Source: Leptospira semungkisensis
GTDB taxonomy: Bacteria > Spirochaetota > Leptospiria > Leptospirales > Leptospiraceae
Direction of reading: 5' to 3'
Length of the DNA: 64,000 nt
Assembly: GCF_004770055.1 (NCBI RefSeq)
Contig: NZ_RQEP01000005.1
Coordinates: forward strand, 558,001-622,000
Shown in pieces: positions 27,085-35,637 of this stretch (positions within the stretch are counted from its first letter, which is position 1; each line of letters begins with the position of its first letter). The position numbers were made by a program, and so were the translations under genes. The notes beneath the pieces were generated by a model. That model did no database searches and was not told the DNA's origin. It saw nothing but the letters and a program-made list of their open reading frames with translations.

Positions 27085-30069
27085 ATGTTGGAAATGCTCG
27101 GTTTTTTTGGGATCCTCGCGGCCATTTTTTATTTAATCTTCCCTTTTATATTAAGTTCTCGTATTCGCGAGCTAACCGAAAGGGTTCGAGAATTAGAAAC
27201 AAGATTGGGAGAAGGAGAGGCGAAACCTGCGCCTTCTCGCCCGATCGAAAAAGAAAAGCAGATTCCTAAAGAAGAGAAGCCAATCCAAGTGCGAGAGGCA
27301 GCTCCAAAAACTGCAAAGACAGTAGTTGCACCAGCTGCATCTGCTACTCCAATCCCTTCCCCACCGAAACAAGAGAAAGTCACAAAGATCGCGGAGCCTG
27401 CGCAAAAATCAGAGGCTTGGCAAAGATTCGAAAAGCAGATTGCGGAAAATTGGACCGGTATCTTAGGAACCATCATCTTAGTGATGGGAGTCGGCTTTTT
27501 AGGAATTTATGCCGCACTGAATATGTCTCCCTTTTTCAGATTCCTAATGATTCTTGGAATCGCAATCGCACTCTTCGGAGCATCGGTCTTCTTAGTAAGA
27601 AAAGATTTTTGGGAACAGATCGGCTACTGGTTAAGAAGCGGATCCGGAGCGATCGTATTATTTGCGTGCGTTGCATCCACGTCCGTTCCCGGAATGAAAT
27701 GGATCCAAAGCGAATCTCTAGCGTTAGTCTTCATTCTGATAGGTGTAGCGATCAACCTAACGTTGGCCTGGTTCTCTTCTAAACAAAGATTTGCGAGTCT
27801 GCATATTATCTTGAGCTTAGTCTCTCTTGCGATACTACCTTTTAGCACTTTGATCTTTTTCTTGGGAGTCGGAGTTTCTTTCTTCAGTGCGATTCTAGCA
27901 TACAGAGCCAAGTGGGAATTTCATCTCTTACAAACGGTGCTTTCCTTCTTAGTTTTGAACTTTATTTATAAGACCCATTTCTCCATCCAAGGTCCTCTCT
28001 TGAATTCGGATCAATCCAGGATTTGGGGAATACTCGGAACCTTGCTCGTAGGAATCACTTCCATATTAGTTCATTACAGAAAAGTGTATTCTTCCGAAAA
28101 ATTCGAGACTCTTCCTTTTATAACTCATATATTCTCTTGGGCGGGAATAGGTTTAGGGCTCGCCTTATATTCCACCGGTTCCGTTTGGAATCCTCCGATC
28201 CTGATCGTAAGCTCTGTTGTACTTTTCTTTTGGGCAAGGACTGCAAGAGAAAAGAAGAAGATTCGTTGGCTCTATCTTACAGATAGTCTGGTGTCCCTCG
28301 GGATTGCGTTCATAGGGGTATTACTTCTGAGCCGTCTGGAGATCGACAAATTTGCGATCACAGTCTTTTCTTCTCTATTGTTCACAATCTTCTTTATCGT
28401 AGCTTCCGAAGAGAAGGAAGACTTCTTGAAAAAAGTAGGCGCGGGACTTTTACATTTCTCCTGGGCCTTCTTTCTACTTCTTTTGATGGAAGACCAGTCC
28501 ACCGAAAATAAGGTAGGATTCTTCTCTACGTTAGCAAGCTGCCTAGGAATGTTATTGCTCTCATTCGCAATCCAAGTCTACGACTCGGTTCGAAACAAGG
28601 ATTCGTCGAGAGCTATCGATGATATCTACGGTATTTTAGAAGATCATAAAATATCTCCGTCTGGGGTGTTTATAGGTCTATTTTCCTCTGCGATCTGTTT
28701 CTTAGCATTTCCTTGGCAGTATTCTGAATTCTATCTTCCTATTTTCGGAATCGTATTATTAGCAATCCGCCAGAACAGGAATTGGAGCGGTCTCGGCATC
28801 GGGCTATTTCCTTTCTTAATCGCTCTACACTCTTTAGTCATCTATAGGATCTCTCATCTAGAACCATGGGAGATACTACTTCGAGATCTGCCTGCGATCG
28901 CCTTCAGTTTCCTTTGCATTCCTCTTTCCAAAGTCAAAAGAGATTCGGACAAGTCTTTGTATTTCTCACAGCCAGGAGCAGTATTATTTTCTTCTCATAT
29001 TCTATTCTTGAGCTATTGGGTTACGAATCCTATCTCTCCATTCCTGCCGGGAATTTTGTGGCTTCTTCTTTCCGTCTTCTATCTAGAAGCCAAAGTTTTC
29101 TTTGAGAAGAAGGAAGATATCTGGCAGAACTCTTGGAAGGCTTCTATTATCGCGAGCAAGAATATATGGGCAATATTTGCGATCTCCTTCGTTGCTTTGT
29201 TTTTGGGAGCTCATATCCTGGTGCATCTTCAATCCGAATATTCTTTCGGGATATTTAAGATCAGATTGCTCATCCAATTTTTTGCAATCGCTGTTTTTCT
29301 GTATTGGTCAACCAGTCAGTCTTCTACACAGATATTCACTGGAATTTGGAACAAGATCCTTCCTTTCTTCTGGGAATTGAGTGCAATTATTGCTACGATC
29401 GCAATCGCATTAGAGATTCCGAATCAATGGTTAGCAGTAGCTTGGATCCTTTGGGCATTCTTCTTAGAGTTGCTCGGCTATAAATTCTCTTCTAGGATTT
29501 CCAGATTCAGATTCTATTCCCTTTGCTTCTTCTGGTATTCCTGTATCCACGTAGGATTCGTTTCAAGTTCGAACACAAGTCCTTCTTCCTACTGGGCGGA
29601 CCAAGAATGGTTGAGCGGACTAATTGCTATTCTTCTATTAACTGCTTATCTAGTGAGGGTTTATAAATTTCCTTCTTACAAGTCCTCGGAAACGGAAAGA
29701 TTTCCTGCCCAAGTGCAACAGCTTGCAGAAAAGCTATCGCCTAGATTCAACGTGGTGATCTTCTATCCTCTCTTTGCCGCAGTCGCTCTATTCCTTTATT
29801 GGAGTTTCGATTCTTCCCTTCTTACATTACTCTGGATGGTCGAAGTCTTTATTGTATTCGTAATCGGGTTAGTCTTAAGAGAGGAACATTTCAGATATGT
29901 CTCTCTCGGCTCTATGATCATCTGTCTGGTACGATTGATCTTTTGGGATCTCTCTAAATCATCTACGATCACCAGAGCCTTGGTATTCCTGGGAGTCGGA
30001 GGAATATTAATTTTAATGAATACACTTTACGGAAAATTCAAAAACAGGGAGAAATCCGATGTTGCGTAA
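27085..30069 (+). CDS. DUF2339 giant polytopic membrane protein
   Basis: 994 residues. One N-terminal helix is followed by a coiled-coil stretch (RIRELTERVRELETRLGEG), a Pro/Ala/Lys-rich linker to about residue 105, and then some 25 hydrophobic helices. LGTIILVMGVGFLGIYAALN and the next helix pair with RKDFWEQIGYWLRSGSGAIV are DUF2339 signatures. The family is widespread, large and functionally uncharacterised. It overlaps the M48 protease gene by 11 bases, so the two are probably co-translated. Confidence 0.9.
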   Translation: MLEMLGFFGILAAIFYLIFPFILSSRIRELTERVRELETRLGEGEAKPAPSRPIEKEKQIPKEEKPIQVREAAPKTAKTVVAPAASATPIPSPPKQEKVTKIAEPAQKSEAWQRFEKQIAENWTGILGTIILVMGVGFLGIYAALNMSPFFRFLMILGIAIALFGASVFLVRKDFWEQIGYWLRSGSGAIVLFACVASTSVPGMKWIQSESLALVFILIGVAINLTLAWFSSKQRFASLHIILSLVSLAILPFSTLIFFLGVGVSFFSAILAYRAKWEFHLLQTVLSFLVLNFIYKTHFSIQGPLLNSDQSRIWGILGTLLVGITSILVHYRKVYSSEKFETLPFITHIFSWAGIGLGLALYSTGSVWNPPILIVSSVVLFFWARTAREKKKIRWLYLTDSLVSLGIAFIGVLLLSRLEIDKFAITVFSSLLFTIFFIVASEEKEDFLKKVGAGLLHFSWAFFLLLLMEDQSTENKVGFFSTLASCLGMLLLSFAIQVYDSVRNKDSSRAIDDIYGILEDHKISPSGVFIGLFSSAICFLAFPWQYSEFYLPIFGIVLLAIRQNRNWSGLGIGLFPFLIALHSLVIYRISHLEPWEILLRDLPAIAFSFLCIPLSKVKRDSDKSLYFSQPGAVLFSSHILFLSYWVTNPISPFLPGILWLLLSVFYLEAKVFFEKKEDIWQNSWKASIIASKNIWAIFAISFVALFLGAHILVHLQSEYSFGIFKIRLLIQFFAIAVFLYWSTSQSSTQIFTGIWNKILPFFWELSAIIATIAIALEIPNQWLAVAWILWAFFLELLGYKFSSRISRFRFYSLCFFWYSCIHVGFVSSSNTSPSSYWADQEWLSGLIAILLLTAYLVRVYKFPSYKSSETERFPAQVQQLAEKLSPRFNVVIFYPLFAAVALFLYWSFDSSLLTLLWMVEVFIVFVIGLVLREEHFRYVSLGSMIICLVRLIFWDLSKSSTITRALVFLGVGGILILMNTLYGKFKNREKSDVA

Positions 30070-30943
30070 CAGACTCTTTTTCTTTCTATCTCTTTTGGCT
30101 TCCGGAGCCCTACTTTCTTTCTTTGCCGTTAAAAGCAAGGCGACGGTTCAAATGCCTGCCACTCTTTCTTCGGCATTTCAGTTGTTAGGAAAGCCGATCA
30201 AAACGATCGATCGCTCTTTAACTAAACTTCTTCCAATCAATGATCTGGACGAAAAACGGCTGGGAGACTCAATCGCTTTACGATATGAATCCTATTCCGA
30301 TCCGACAAATCCGGACCAGATCTATTTAAAGAATCTAGTCGATAACCTGAGCGCAGGAAATTCCAAGAATTTTGAATATAGAGTTTTTATAATGGATACT
30401 TCTTCTCCGAATGCATTCGCTATGCCGGGAGGCGTCCTATTCGTGACCAAGGGCCTTTTGTCTATGGTAAAGTCCGAAGCCGAACTTGCTGCTATTCTTG
30501 GTCATGAGATTGGCCACGTAGAATTGTCCCATTGCATGGATGGAGTCAGAGGAGAGCTTCTCTCAAGAAAGATAGGTGCTGCAAGCTTGGGAGAATTCGC
30601 AGATATCGCGGTAGGACTCTTCATAAAACCTTCTTTCGGAAAAAACCAAGAAGATGAAGCGGATCAATACGGTTATGAACTTCTGCGTAGAGAAAAATAT
30701 GACCCCTATGCTATGGGTAGGACCTTTCGAAGATTAAAAGAAGCCACCGGTAGCGGGGAAGGGACTCTTTCTCCGATCGAAGAATACTTTATGACTCATC
30801 CCTATCTGGAACATCGCTCAGAGAAGTTTACTGAAATGGCAAAAAAGGAAGAAGAGGGAAGCTATTATCTTGGTGCAAAAAACCTAAACGAGCGTTCGTC
30901 TAGATACGAGCATGAATACGAAGAAGAATTCGTAAAACGTTAA
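30059..30943 (+). CDS. M48 family zinc metalloprotease, exported
   Basis: 294 residues. An N-terminal hydrophobic segment (RLFFFLSLLASGALLSFFAV) acts as signal peptide or anchor. The M48 catalytic site is complete: NAFAMPGG, HEIGH in AAILGHEIGHVELSH, and the third zinc ligand Glu in NQEDEADQYGYELL. It resembles the BepA/LoiP/HtpX-related periplasmic proteases that act on envelope proteins; no TPR region follows. Its ATG lies within the last codons of the DUF2339 gene. Confidence 0.92.
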   Translation: MLRNRLFFFLSLLASGALLSFFAVKSKATVQMPATLSSAFQLLGKPIKTIDRSLTKLLPINDLDEKRLGDSIALRYESYSDPTNPDQIYLKNLVDNLSAGNSKNFEYRVFIMDTSSPNAFAMPGGVLFVTKGLLSMVKSEAELAAILGHEIGHVELSHCMDGVRGELLSRKIGAASLGEFADIAVGLFIKPSFGKNQEDEADQYGYELLRREKYDPYAMGRTFRRLKEATGSGEGTLSPIEEYFMTHPYLEHRSEKFTEMAKKEEEGSYYLGAKNLNERSSRYEHEYEEEFVKR

Positions 30944-31024
30944 GCAAACTTTGTAAAATTACGTTTTTGAAACGGAATTTTTTCGCAATCGGAAAGGTCT
31001 TACACTGTTACTTTGTTTAAGAAG

Positions 31025-31165
31025 GTGTGGATCTTAAGATTAAGCGAAGACAACCACTTGGAAATAATTTATTTAAAACGGCCGAACCATCGTTTTCAAA
31101 ATATTTCTTACGAAATCGCTTCTATTCTTTCAGCATTAGGCCTTAAATTTAAGGAAATTGTTTAG
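31025..31165 (+). CDS. possible 46-residue small protein or gene remnant
   Basis: GTG at 31025 is followed by 46 sense codons to TAG. The peptide reads partly EDNHLEIIYLKRPNHR and ASILSALGLKFKEIV, a balanced composition with an amphipathic C-terminal helix rather than the look of random intergenic DNA. An AAGAAG precedes the GTG with little spacing, so initiation is doubtful. It could be the surviving end of a decayed gene. A hairpin follows within 10 bases of the stop. No family recognised. Confidence 0.3.
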   Translation: MWILRLSEDNHLEIIYLKRPNHRFQNISYEIASILSALGLKFKEIV

Positions 31166-31174
31166 ATCAACTTA

Positions 31175-31202
31175 ATACAAAGAGCTTAGTTCTCCTTTGT
31201 AT
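31175..31202 (+). terminator. hairpin downstream of the small ORF
   Basis: ATACAAAG (31175-31182) pairs perfectly with CTTTGTAT (31195-31202), extended inward by AG/CT. The 3' tail GCTTCTTATT is only weakly T-rich. Confidence 0.35.
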
Positions 31203-31350
31203 GCTTCTTATTAAAAAAACTGCAATTTATTGAAAAAGGTCTGTATTTTAAGCCCGTTTTATAGGTATGGTATTTATGGAATGTTACCTAAGTACCATAA
31301 CCGGTAGTTAGTTAACATATATCCAATTCTCTTCACTATTCTCACTACGT

Positions 31351-31393
31351 GAGCGGCCTCTTCGGGGGCCGCTCCGGTCTTTTGTTTTTCTCT
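31351..31393 (+). terminator. strong UUCG-loop terminator upstream of the OMP-like gene
   Basis: GAGCGGCCTC closes a TTCG tetraloop against GGGGCCGCTC (31351-31374; one T-G wobble), followed by a T-rich tract (CGGTCTTTTGTTTTTC). It is the most stable hairpin in the window. The only genes ahead of it on this strand are the small ORF and, 400 bases back, the M48 protease. Confidence 0.8.
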
Positions 31394-31450
31394 TGCTCTC
31401 AACTCCTCTTCCTGATGATTTAGGAAAAAAATTATTACTCAGGAATGAGA

Positions 31451-32620
31451 ATGAAAAAAAGAAAATTAGCTATATTGGCAATGTACCTGTTCGGTATTTC
31501 TCTCTTCGCACAAGCGGGAGGACCAAACCGGCAACCTCAGAAAAACCCTCCAAATAACCAAAACACTCAGAATCAAAACAACCCTCCGATCCAGAATGCA
31601 AACGATCAGGGTTCGAGTTCAAATTCTTCTAACGACGATTCGAGCAGTACCTATTCGGGATTGTTAACGATTTTAGAATTAGATGCAGTGAGTGGCGGAC
31701 TTGAAAAGGGAGGACCTCAATCTGTAAATGGGATCTTGAATAGTGTACGTCTTGCAAACAGCGTGCTCGGCGATGCGCCTGAATTTTTTAAGGAAAGCTC
31801 CTCTACCACTCCTGTGGGAACTATTACTCCAAAGATCAGATTGAGCCAACAGCTTTCGGATAATACCTTCATAGGATTCAATTATTCCTTAGGGGAGAAA
31901 TCTGTAACAAAGACGACTACCACAAGCACTTCAAACCGCTTCACTGAAGATACGATCAAACCTACTACCAATGAATGGAAGATCAGATACGGTTGGGGTC
32001 CGTTGAACCTTCTCACTAGAAATGACTTCAGCTATGAATTTTCTATCGGATATGGAAGTTCTTCTACGACAGGAAATTATAGCAATATCGGTTTAAAGCT
32101 TCCTGGTATCTCGGGCGGAACTTCTGACGGGATCAGTGGATACGCGCTTGCGGCAGGACAGTTAAAATATAATATTCGAAATTTCTCAATCGATTATGGG
32201 GTCGCTATTCCTATGTGGGACTGGTTGAACTGGTATTTTCGCGGAGACTTCACTATGTTCTGGGGAAATATGAGTATGGCTTCTTTTCAGGCGGGCGCCG
32301 ACACCGGAGTCACGGCAGGATCTTATGCTCCAGCTCAGGCCACCATTTTCAAATCTAAGGACGGTTTTTTCGAAGGACTCAGCGGATTTACCTGGAGCTT
32401 TGAAACAGGCTTCGTGATCCGCATCTTTAACACCTTTGGAATTAGGGTTGGAGGATTTTATCAGTTGAGTACTTTCAGCGTAGGTTCCGTTCAAGGATAC
32501 AATGTCGCACCTGGAAGCACTCCGGTTGAAATCGGTTCAGTAGAGAATCTTTCCTCTACCCTAGACAATAAACAATTAGGGAATTTCGGAGCCACCTTCG
32601 GTCTCGTTAAAAACTTCTAA
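31451..32620 (+). CDS. outer-membrane beta-barrel-like protein with Asn/Gln/Pro-rich linker
   Basis: About 389 residues. AGGA six bases upstream favours the ATG at 31451 over that at 31445. A signal peptide (KKRKLAILAMYLFGISLFAQA) is followed by a low-complexity Asn/Gln/Pro then Ser/Asp region to about residue 75. The rest alternates aromatic and polar residues with many Gly/Ser/Thr turns (for example IGFNYSLGEKSV, FSYEFSIGYGSS, NWYFRGDFTMFWG) and ends GATFGLVKNF with a terminal Phe, as in outer-membrane barrels. Family not recognised. A bidirectional terminator follows. Confidence 0.75.
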   Translation: MKKRKLAILAMYLFGISLFAQAGGPNRQPQKNPPNNQNTQNQNNPPIQNANDQGSSSNSSNDDSSSTYSGLLTILELDAVSGGLEKGGPQSVNGILNSVRLANSVLGDAPEFFKESSSTTPVGTITPKIRLSQQLSDNTFIGFNYSLGEKSVTKTTTTSTSNRFTEDTIKPTTNEWKIRYGWGPLNLLTRNDFSYEFSIGYGSSSTTGNYSNIGLKLPGISGGTSDGISGYALAAGQLKYNIRNFSIDYGVAIPMWDWLNWYFRGDFTMFWGNMSMASFQAGADTGVTAGSYAPAQATIFKSKDGFFEGLSGFTWSFETGFVIRIFNTFGIRVGGFYQLSTFSVGSVQGYNVAPGSTPVEIGSVENLSSTLDNKQLGNFGATFGLVKNF

Positions 32621-32630
32621 TACATTTTCT

Positions 32631-32686
32631 CCATAAGAAGAAGTTCTATTTCAGGAATTTCTTCTTATGGAATTTTATAAAATTTT
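32631..32686. terminator. bidirectional terminator between convergent genes
   Basis: CCATAAGAAGAA (32631-32642) pairs perfectly with TTCTTCTTATGG (32659-32670), followed by AATTTTATAAAATTTT. It ends the OMP-like gene, and lies just beyond the stop of the leftward lipoprotein gene. Confidence 0.75.
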
Positions 32687-32692
32687 GATATA

Positions 32693-33580
32693 TTATAGAT
32701 CTTTTAGGATCTCGGCCTTCTTTTTTTCGTATTCAGGCTTAGAGATCAACTTCTTGTCCAATAGTTCTTTTAAGGTCTTCAACCTATCTTCGACAGTCTT
32801 TGGATAAGATTTCTTAGGTTCATTTGTTGTATCTTTTAACACCTGAGAAGTCCAAAAGCCAGGCTTCACGCTGATGCGATTCGCCTCTTGCGTTTGGCCC
32901 GAAGGGAAAACAAGAAAGTCCAAACCTTCTGGACGAATTTCGGGCAAGTAAATTGCATTTCTGGTAGAAGTCTCCGGTTTCATGACAGGGACCAAGGTCC
33001 ATTCCCTAAACGAATAAGGAGTTTGAAAATCCAAGACCTGTCCTATCTCCGAGAATTCTAAGATAAGACCATCTGCACGATTTCTGATATAGAATACAGT
33101 CCTTCTAATCCTAAGACCTGGACGAATAGGATCTTCTCTCTTTATAATAACTTGATATGCGTGGGGAAGGCCATCCGGAATATCAGCCTCCGCTTTAAAC
33201 AGCAACTCGCCTAGCTGAGCAGTCTCTTCTTCCGTAAGAATTCTGACCGGATCTCTGGAGATGACTCCTGTTTCGGGGATGCCAGTAAACTTAAAAAGCT
33301 TTTGCCAGCGAGATATGAATTCTGTTTTATCCGTAGCGTCTAACGCAGCTCCCGTAAGAACAGTAGACGCAATTGGCAACCAAGTATCAGGTTCTAAAAA
33401 GAGAGGAGTTTCGGGACTCTTCTTTAAATAGAAGAGAACGATCGTGTCGGAAGAACTTGCCATTTCTTTCTTTTGCAAAGAAAGGCATGAGGTCGTTATG
33501 AATGCGAATACGAGAAGGAAAGAAAATAGATCAGGACTTTTCTTTTTTGCCCGAATCGGATTTTTTAAGCATGCTGCCAA
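32693..33580 (-). CDS. lipoprotein with C-terminal SHOCT-type helix pair
   Basis: About 295 residues. The N-terminal hydrophobic stretch ends ITTSC, a spirochaete lipobox. The middle domain is unrecognised. The last 35 residues ([28 protein letters not shown]) match the SHOCT short C-terminal domain, often seen at protein ends with an oligomerisation role. Only a TTG at 33580 is available as start in this frame, giving a 50-base overlap with the end of csrA; so it is translated from within the csrA message and is the last gene of the flagellar operon. Confidence 0.75.
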   Translation of the reverse strand: MAACLKNPIRAKKKSPDLFSFLLVFAFITTSCLSLQKKEMASSSDTIVLFYLKKSPETPLFLEPDTWLPIASTVLTGAALDATDKTEFISRWQKLFKFTGIPETGVISRDPVRILTEEETAQLGELLFKAEADIPDGLPHAYQVIIKREDPIRPGLRIRRTVFYIRNRADGLILEFSEIGQVLDFQTPYSFREWTLVPVMKPETSTRNAIYLPEIRPEGLDFLVFPSGQTQEANRISVKPGFWTSQVLKDTTNEPKKSYPKTVEDRLKTLKELLDKKLISKPEYEKKKAEILKDL

Positions 33581-33791
33581 TTTTGCCCAATTCCTCCGGC
33601 TTAATTTTCGCTCCCGCTGCTTTCTTATTCTCAGCTTGGATCTCTCTGTACACTTCGGCTCTGTGTACAGAAACTTCTTTGGGAGCTTTGACCCCGATCT
33701 TTACTTGGTCTCCTTTGATATCCACAATGACGATCTCAATATCGTCGCCGATGATTATGGATTCATTGGTACGTCTAGCTAGTACGAGCAC
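33531..33791 (-). CDS. csrA: carbon storage regulator CsrA
   Basis: 86 residues. [44 protein letters not shown] core (read as the family pattern) with [12 protein letters not shown] gives the RNA-binding dimer. A Lys/Ala-rich C-terminal tail of about 25 residues exceeds the E. coli length. It binds GGA-containing mRNA leaders and commonly represses flagellin translation. GTG start at 33791 directly abuts the fliW stop, so both are coupled. FliW antagonises CsrA by protein binding in bacteria with this pair. Confidence 0.96.
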   Translation of the reverse strand: MLVLARRTNESIIIGDDIEIVIVDIKGDQVKIGVKAPKEVSVHRAEVYREIQAENKKAAGAKIKPEELGKIGSMLKKSDSGKKEKS

Positions 33792-34241
33792 TTAGGACAT
33801 CTCCACAGTGGCACTTTCCAAGATCTTTTCTCTTACCGAATGAACTTCGTTACGAGAGACGAATTGACGACCTGTTAGATCCTGCTTATTGATCAGAATT
33901 GGTCCTTGCAAATTCGCAGTCATTGAAGCCGGATCGTCGTTCGGGATGGTCACTATGACTAATATCAGCGCTTCTAAAACATCCTGCAACCCGATTTGAG
34001 AAATCTCTTCCGAGCTGAGCAAGGGTTTGTATTCTTTTTTAAAAAGAGTTGGGGGGATGACGACGAAAGCAAGATCCACTTCATCCACCGACTGAAGCCA
34101 TTTGAATACGGACTCTTCGTCCTCTTCAATTAAGGCAAAATTCTTATAATTGCTAAAACCTAAGAGTCCTTCAGGAAATTTAATAAGTTGTCGTTCTGAA
34201 ACTTGTATTTTCCCGAAAGGTTTGCTTTGGATCTCAACCAT
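33792..34241 (-). CDS. fliW: flagellar assembly factor FliW
   Basis: 149 residues. FPEGLLGFSNYKNFALIEEDEESVFKWLQSVD and the later LEALILVIVTIPNDDPASMTANLQGPILIN are FliW hallmarks. FliW binds flagellin and CsrA alternately, linking flagellin level to CsrA activity. It is followed with no gap by csrA and preceded, after 97 bases containing a GC-rich hairpin, by flgL. That gap may hold a separate promoter. Confidence 0.95.
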   Translation of the reverse strand: MVEIQSKPFGKIQVSERQLIKFPEGLLGFSNYKNFALIEEDEESVFKWLQSVDEVDLAFVVIPPTLFKKEYKPLLSSEEISQIGLQDVLEALILVIVTIPNDDPASMTANLQGPILINKQDLTGRQFVSRNEVHSVREKILESATVEMS

Positions 34242-34309
34242 TGACCGACCTGTTAGCGCCGAGAGCGCCCTTAGTTTATTGCTTTTTCAATTCTCTACAA
34301 CAAGAATTC

Positions 34310-34330
34310 CCCGGCAGAATTGCCGCCGGG
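34310..34330 (-). terminator. GC-rich hairpin after flgL
   Basis: CCCGGC (34310-34315) pairs with GCCGGG (34325-34330) 8 bases beyond the flgL stop. On the minus strand it is followed by GAATTCTTGTTG, only moderately T-rich, so it may attenuate rather than stop transcription into fliW-csrA. Confidence 0.45.
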
Positions 34331-34338
34331 AAATCGGT

Positions 34339-35607
34339 TTATCTTAAAAAGTCCATCAAAGTGGATTTGATCACCTTGGAACCTACGTTAAGCGCATACT
34401 GATGGATTGTTTCCAACCATTTCATATTCATGATCGTCTCCGGGAAGTCGATGCCTTCATTCTTAGCAAGCAACTCAGTCATATAAGACTTATCAAAGGA
34501 AACTCTTTGAGAATGTTCTTCCATCCGATTCATTCTCGCACCCACAATAGATCTGTAACGAAGAATGTTCTCCAGCGCAAGATCCAAATCTTGGATATCT
34601 CTTCCGGAGATCCTTTCTTGGTCTTTTTGGATCAAATCATTCCTGAATTGGATGAGCACATCAAACACAGAAAGTCCTGTTACAGTTGCAGACTTGCTAT
34701 AATTATTTGGAGGCTCGGAATTTGCAGGATCGATGAGACCAATATCCCTGAGTACAGTTCCTCCATCCACATCCTCTAACCAGATCTGATGAGGCGCAGT
34801 GGAACTTAAGCTGATATTATCCTGAGCTAGTTTGTTTGCCTTCGCTTCTATCGGAGAATTGTTGATCTTGTCGATGATATCATCGATCGTATCTCCAGCT
34901 GAAACTTGGATCTCTACTCCATCTATTTTGAACTTTTGATCCGAAACTGCTACATAGCCAGAGTTATCTACTCGGCTGGTCACACTCATGTTGGTTCCCC
35001 AGAAGACCTTATTTCCGGGAATAGTGACAGGAATATATTCGCCCTTCTCGATTTCTCGGATCTGTTCTCCGATATCTCCGCGATATTCTACACCGATGTA
35101 TTGGTTCTTTAATTCCAAACCTTGGAGACCTTTGATTTTGGATTCGATCGGCTCGAACGGAGGTCTTTCGATCACATGTCCACCGAACAAAGGTCTTCCA
35201 GTAGCATCTCTGGTATTGGCAATATCGACTAACGCACGAAGCAACTCGTCGATTTCCTTACCCACGGCGACTTCCAATTCAAAGCCCTTATCACCTTGAT
35301 AAATACCGTTAGAAGCTTGGACCGCAAGAACTCTCGCTCTTTGGAAAAGATTTCCGATCCTATCCAGTTCTCCATCTATCTGTTGAAGTCTGCCGAATCC
35401 GTCGTCTATATTGGATTGAAAAGTATCCAACTCATTCAAACGAGAACGAAAGAACATTTGATTCGTAGCTCTTCCAGGTTCGTCGGAAGGAATTCGTATC
35501 CTTTGTCCAGTACCCAATTGGTTTTGGGTTTCATCCATAGCCACCTGGTGACGGTTTAAAGTCCTCACCAGACTGTTATTTTGCATCATGTTAGTGATCC
35601 GCATCAT
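34339..35607 (-). CDS. flgL: flagellar hook-associated protein 3
   Basis: 422 residues. The N-terminal MRITNMMQNNSLVRTLNRHQ and QLGTGQRIRIPSDEPGRATN helix is the conserved flagellin-like D0/D1 segment, and the C-terminal end (RSIVGARMNRMEEH... ) pairs with it. FlgL joins the FlgK junction to the filament. Two ATG codons stand at the start; the first is taken, preceded by GGAGG. It follows flgK by 30 bases in the leftward operon. Confidence 0.95.
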   Translation of the reverse strand: MMRITNMMQNNSLVRTLNRHQVAMDETQNQLGTGQRIRIPSDEPGRATNQMFFRSRLNELDTFQSNIDDGFGRLQQIDGELDRIGNLFQRARVLAVQASNGIYQGDKGFELEVAVGKEIDELLRALVDIANTRDATGRPLFGGHVIERPPFEPIESKIKGLQGLELKNQYIGVEYRGDIGEQIREIEKGEYIPVTIPGNKVFWGTNMSVTSRVDNSGYVAVSDQKFKIDGVEIQVSAGDTIDDIIDKINNSPIEAKANKLAQDNISLSSTAPHQIWLEDVDGGTVLRDIGLIDPANSEPPNNYSKSATVTGLSVFDVLIQFRNDLIQKDQERISGRDIQDLDLALENILRYRSIVGARMNRMEEHSQRVSFDKSYMTELLAKNEGIDFPETIMNMKWLETIHQYALNVGSKVIKSTLMDFLR

Positions 35608-35637
35608 GGCTTCGCCTCCTTGCTATTCCCCGCGGAA

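Larger units (their letters stand above)
30944..31444. other. 500-base intergenic stretch with small ORF, hairpins and terminator
   Basis: No gene of normal size fits here. From left to right it holds a 46-codon reading frame (31025-31165), an 8-bp-arm hairpin (31175-31202), a pair of mutually exclusive stems built on GGTATGGTA (31264-31272) and TACCATAACC (31293-31302), and a strong UUCG-loop terminator (31351-31374). The outer-membrane-like gene starts about 75 bases after that terminator. The stretch could hold a small RNA or act as the leader of the next gene. Confidence 0.5.
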
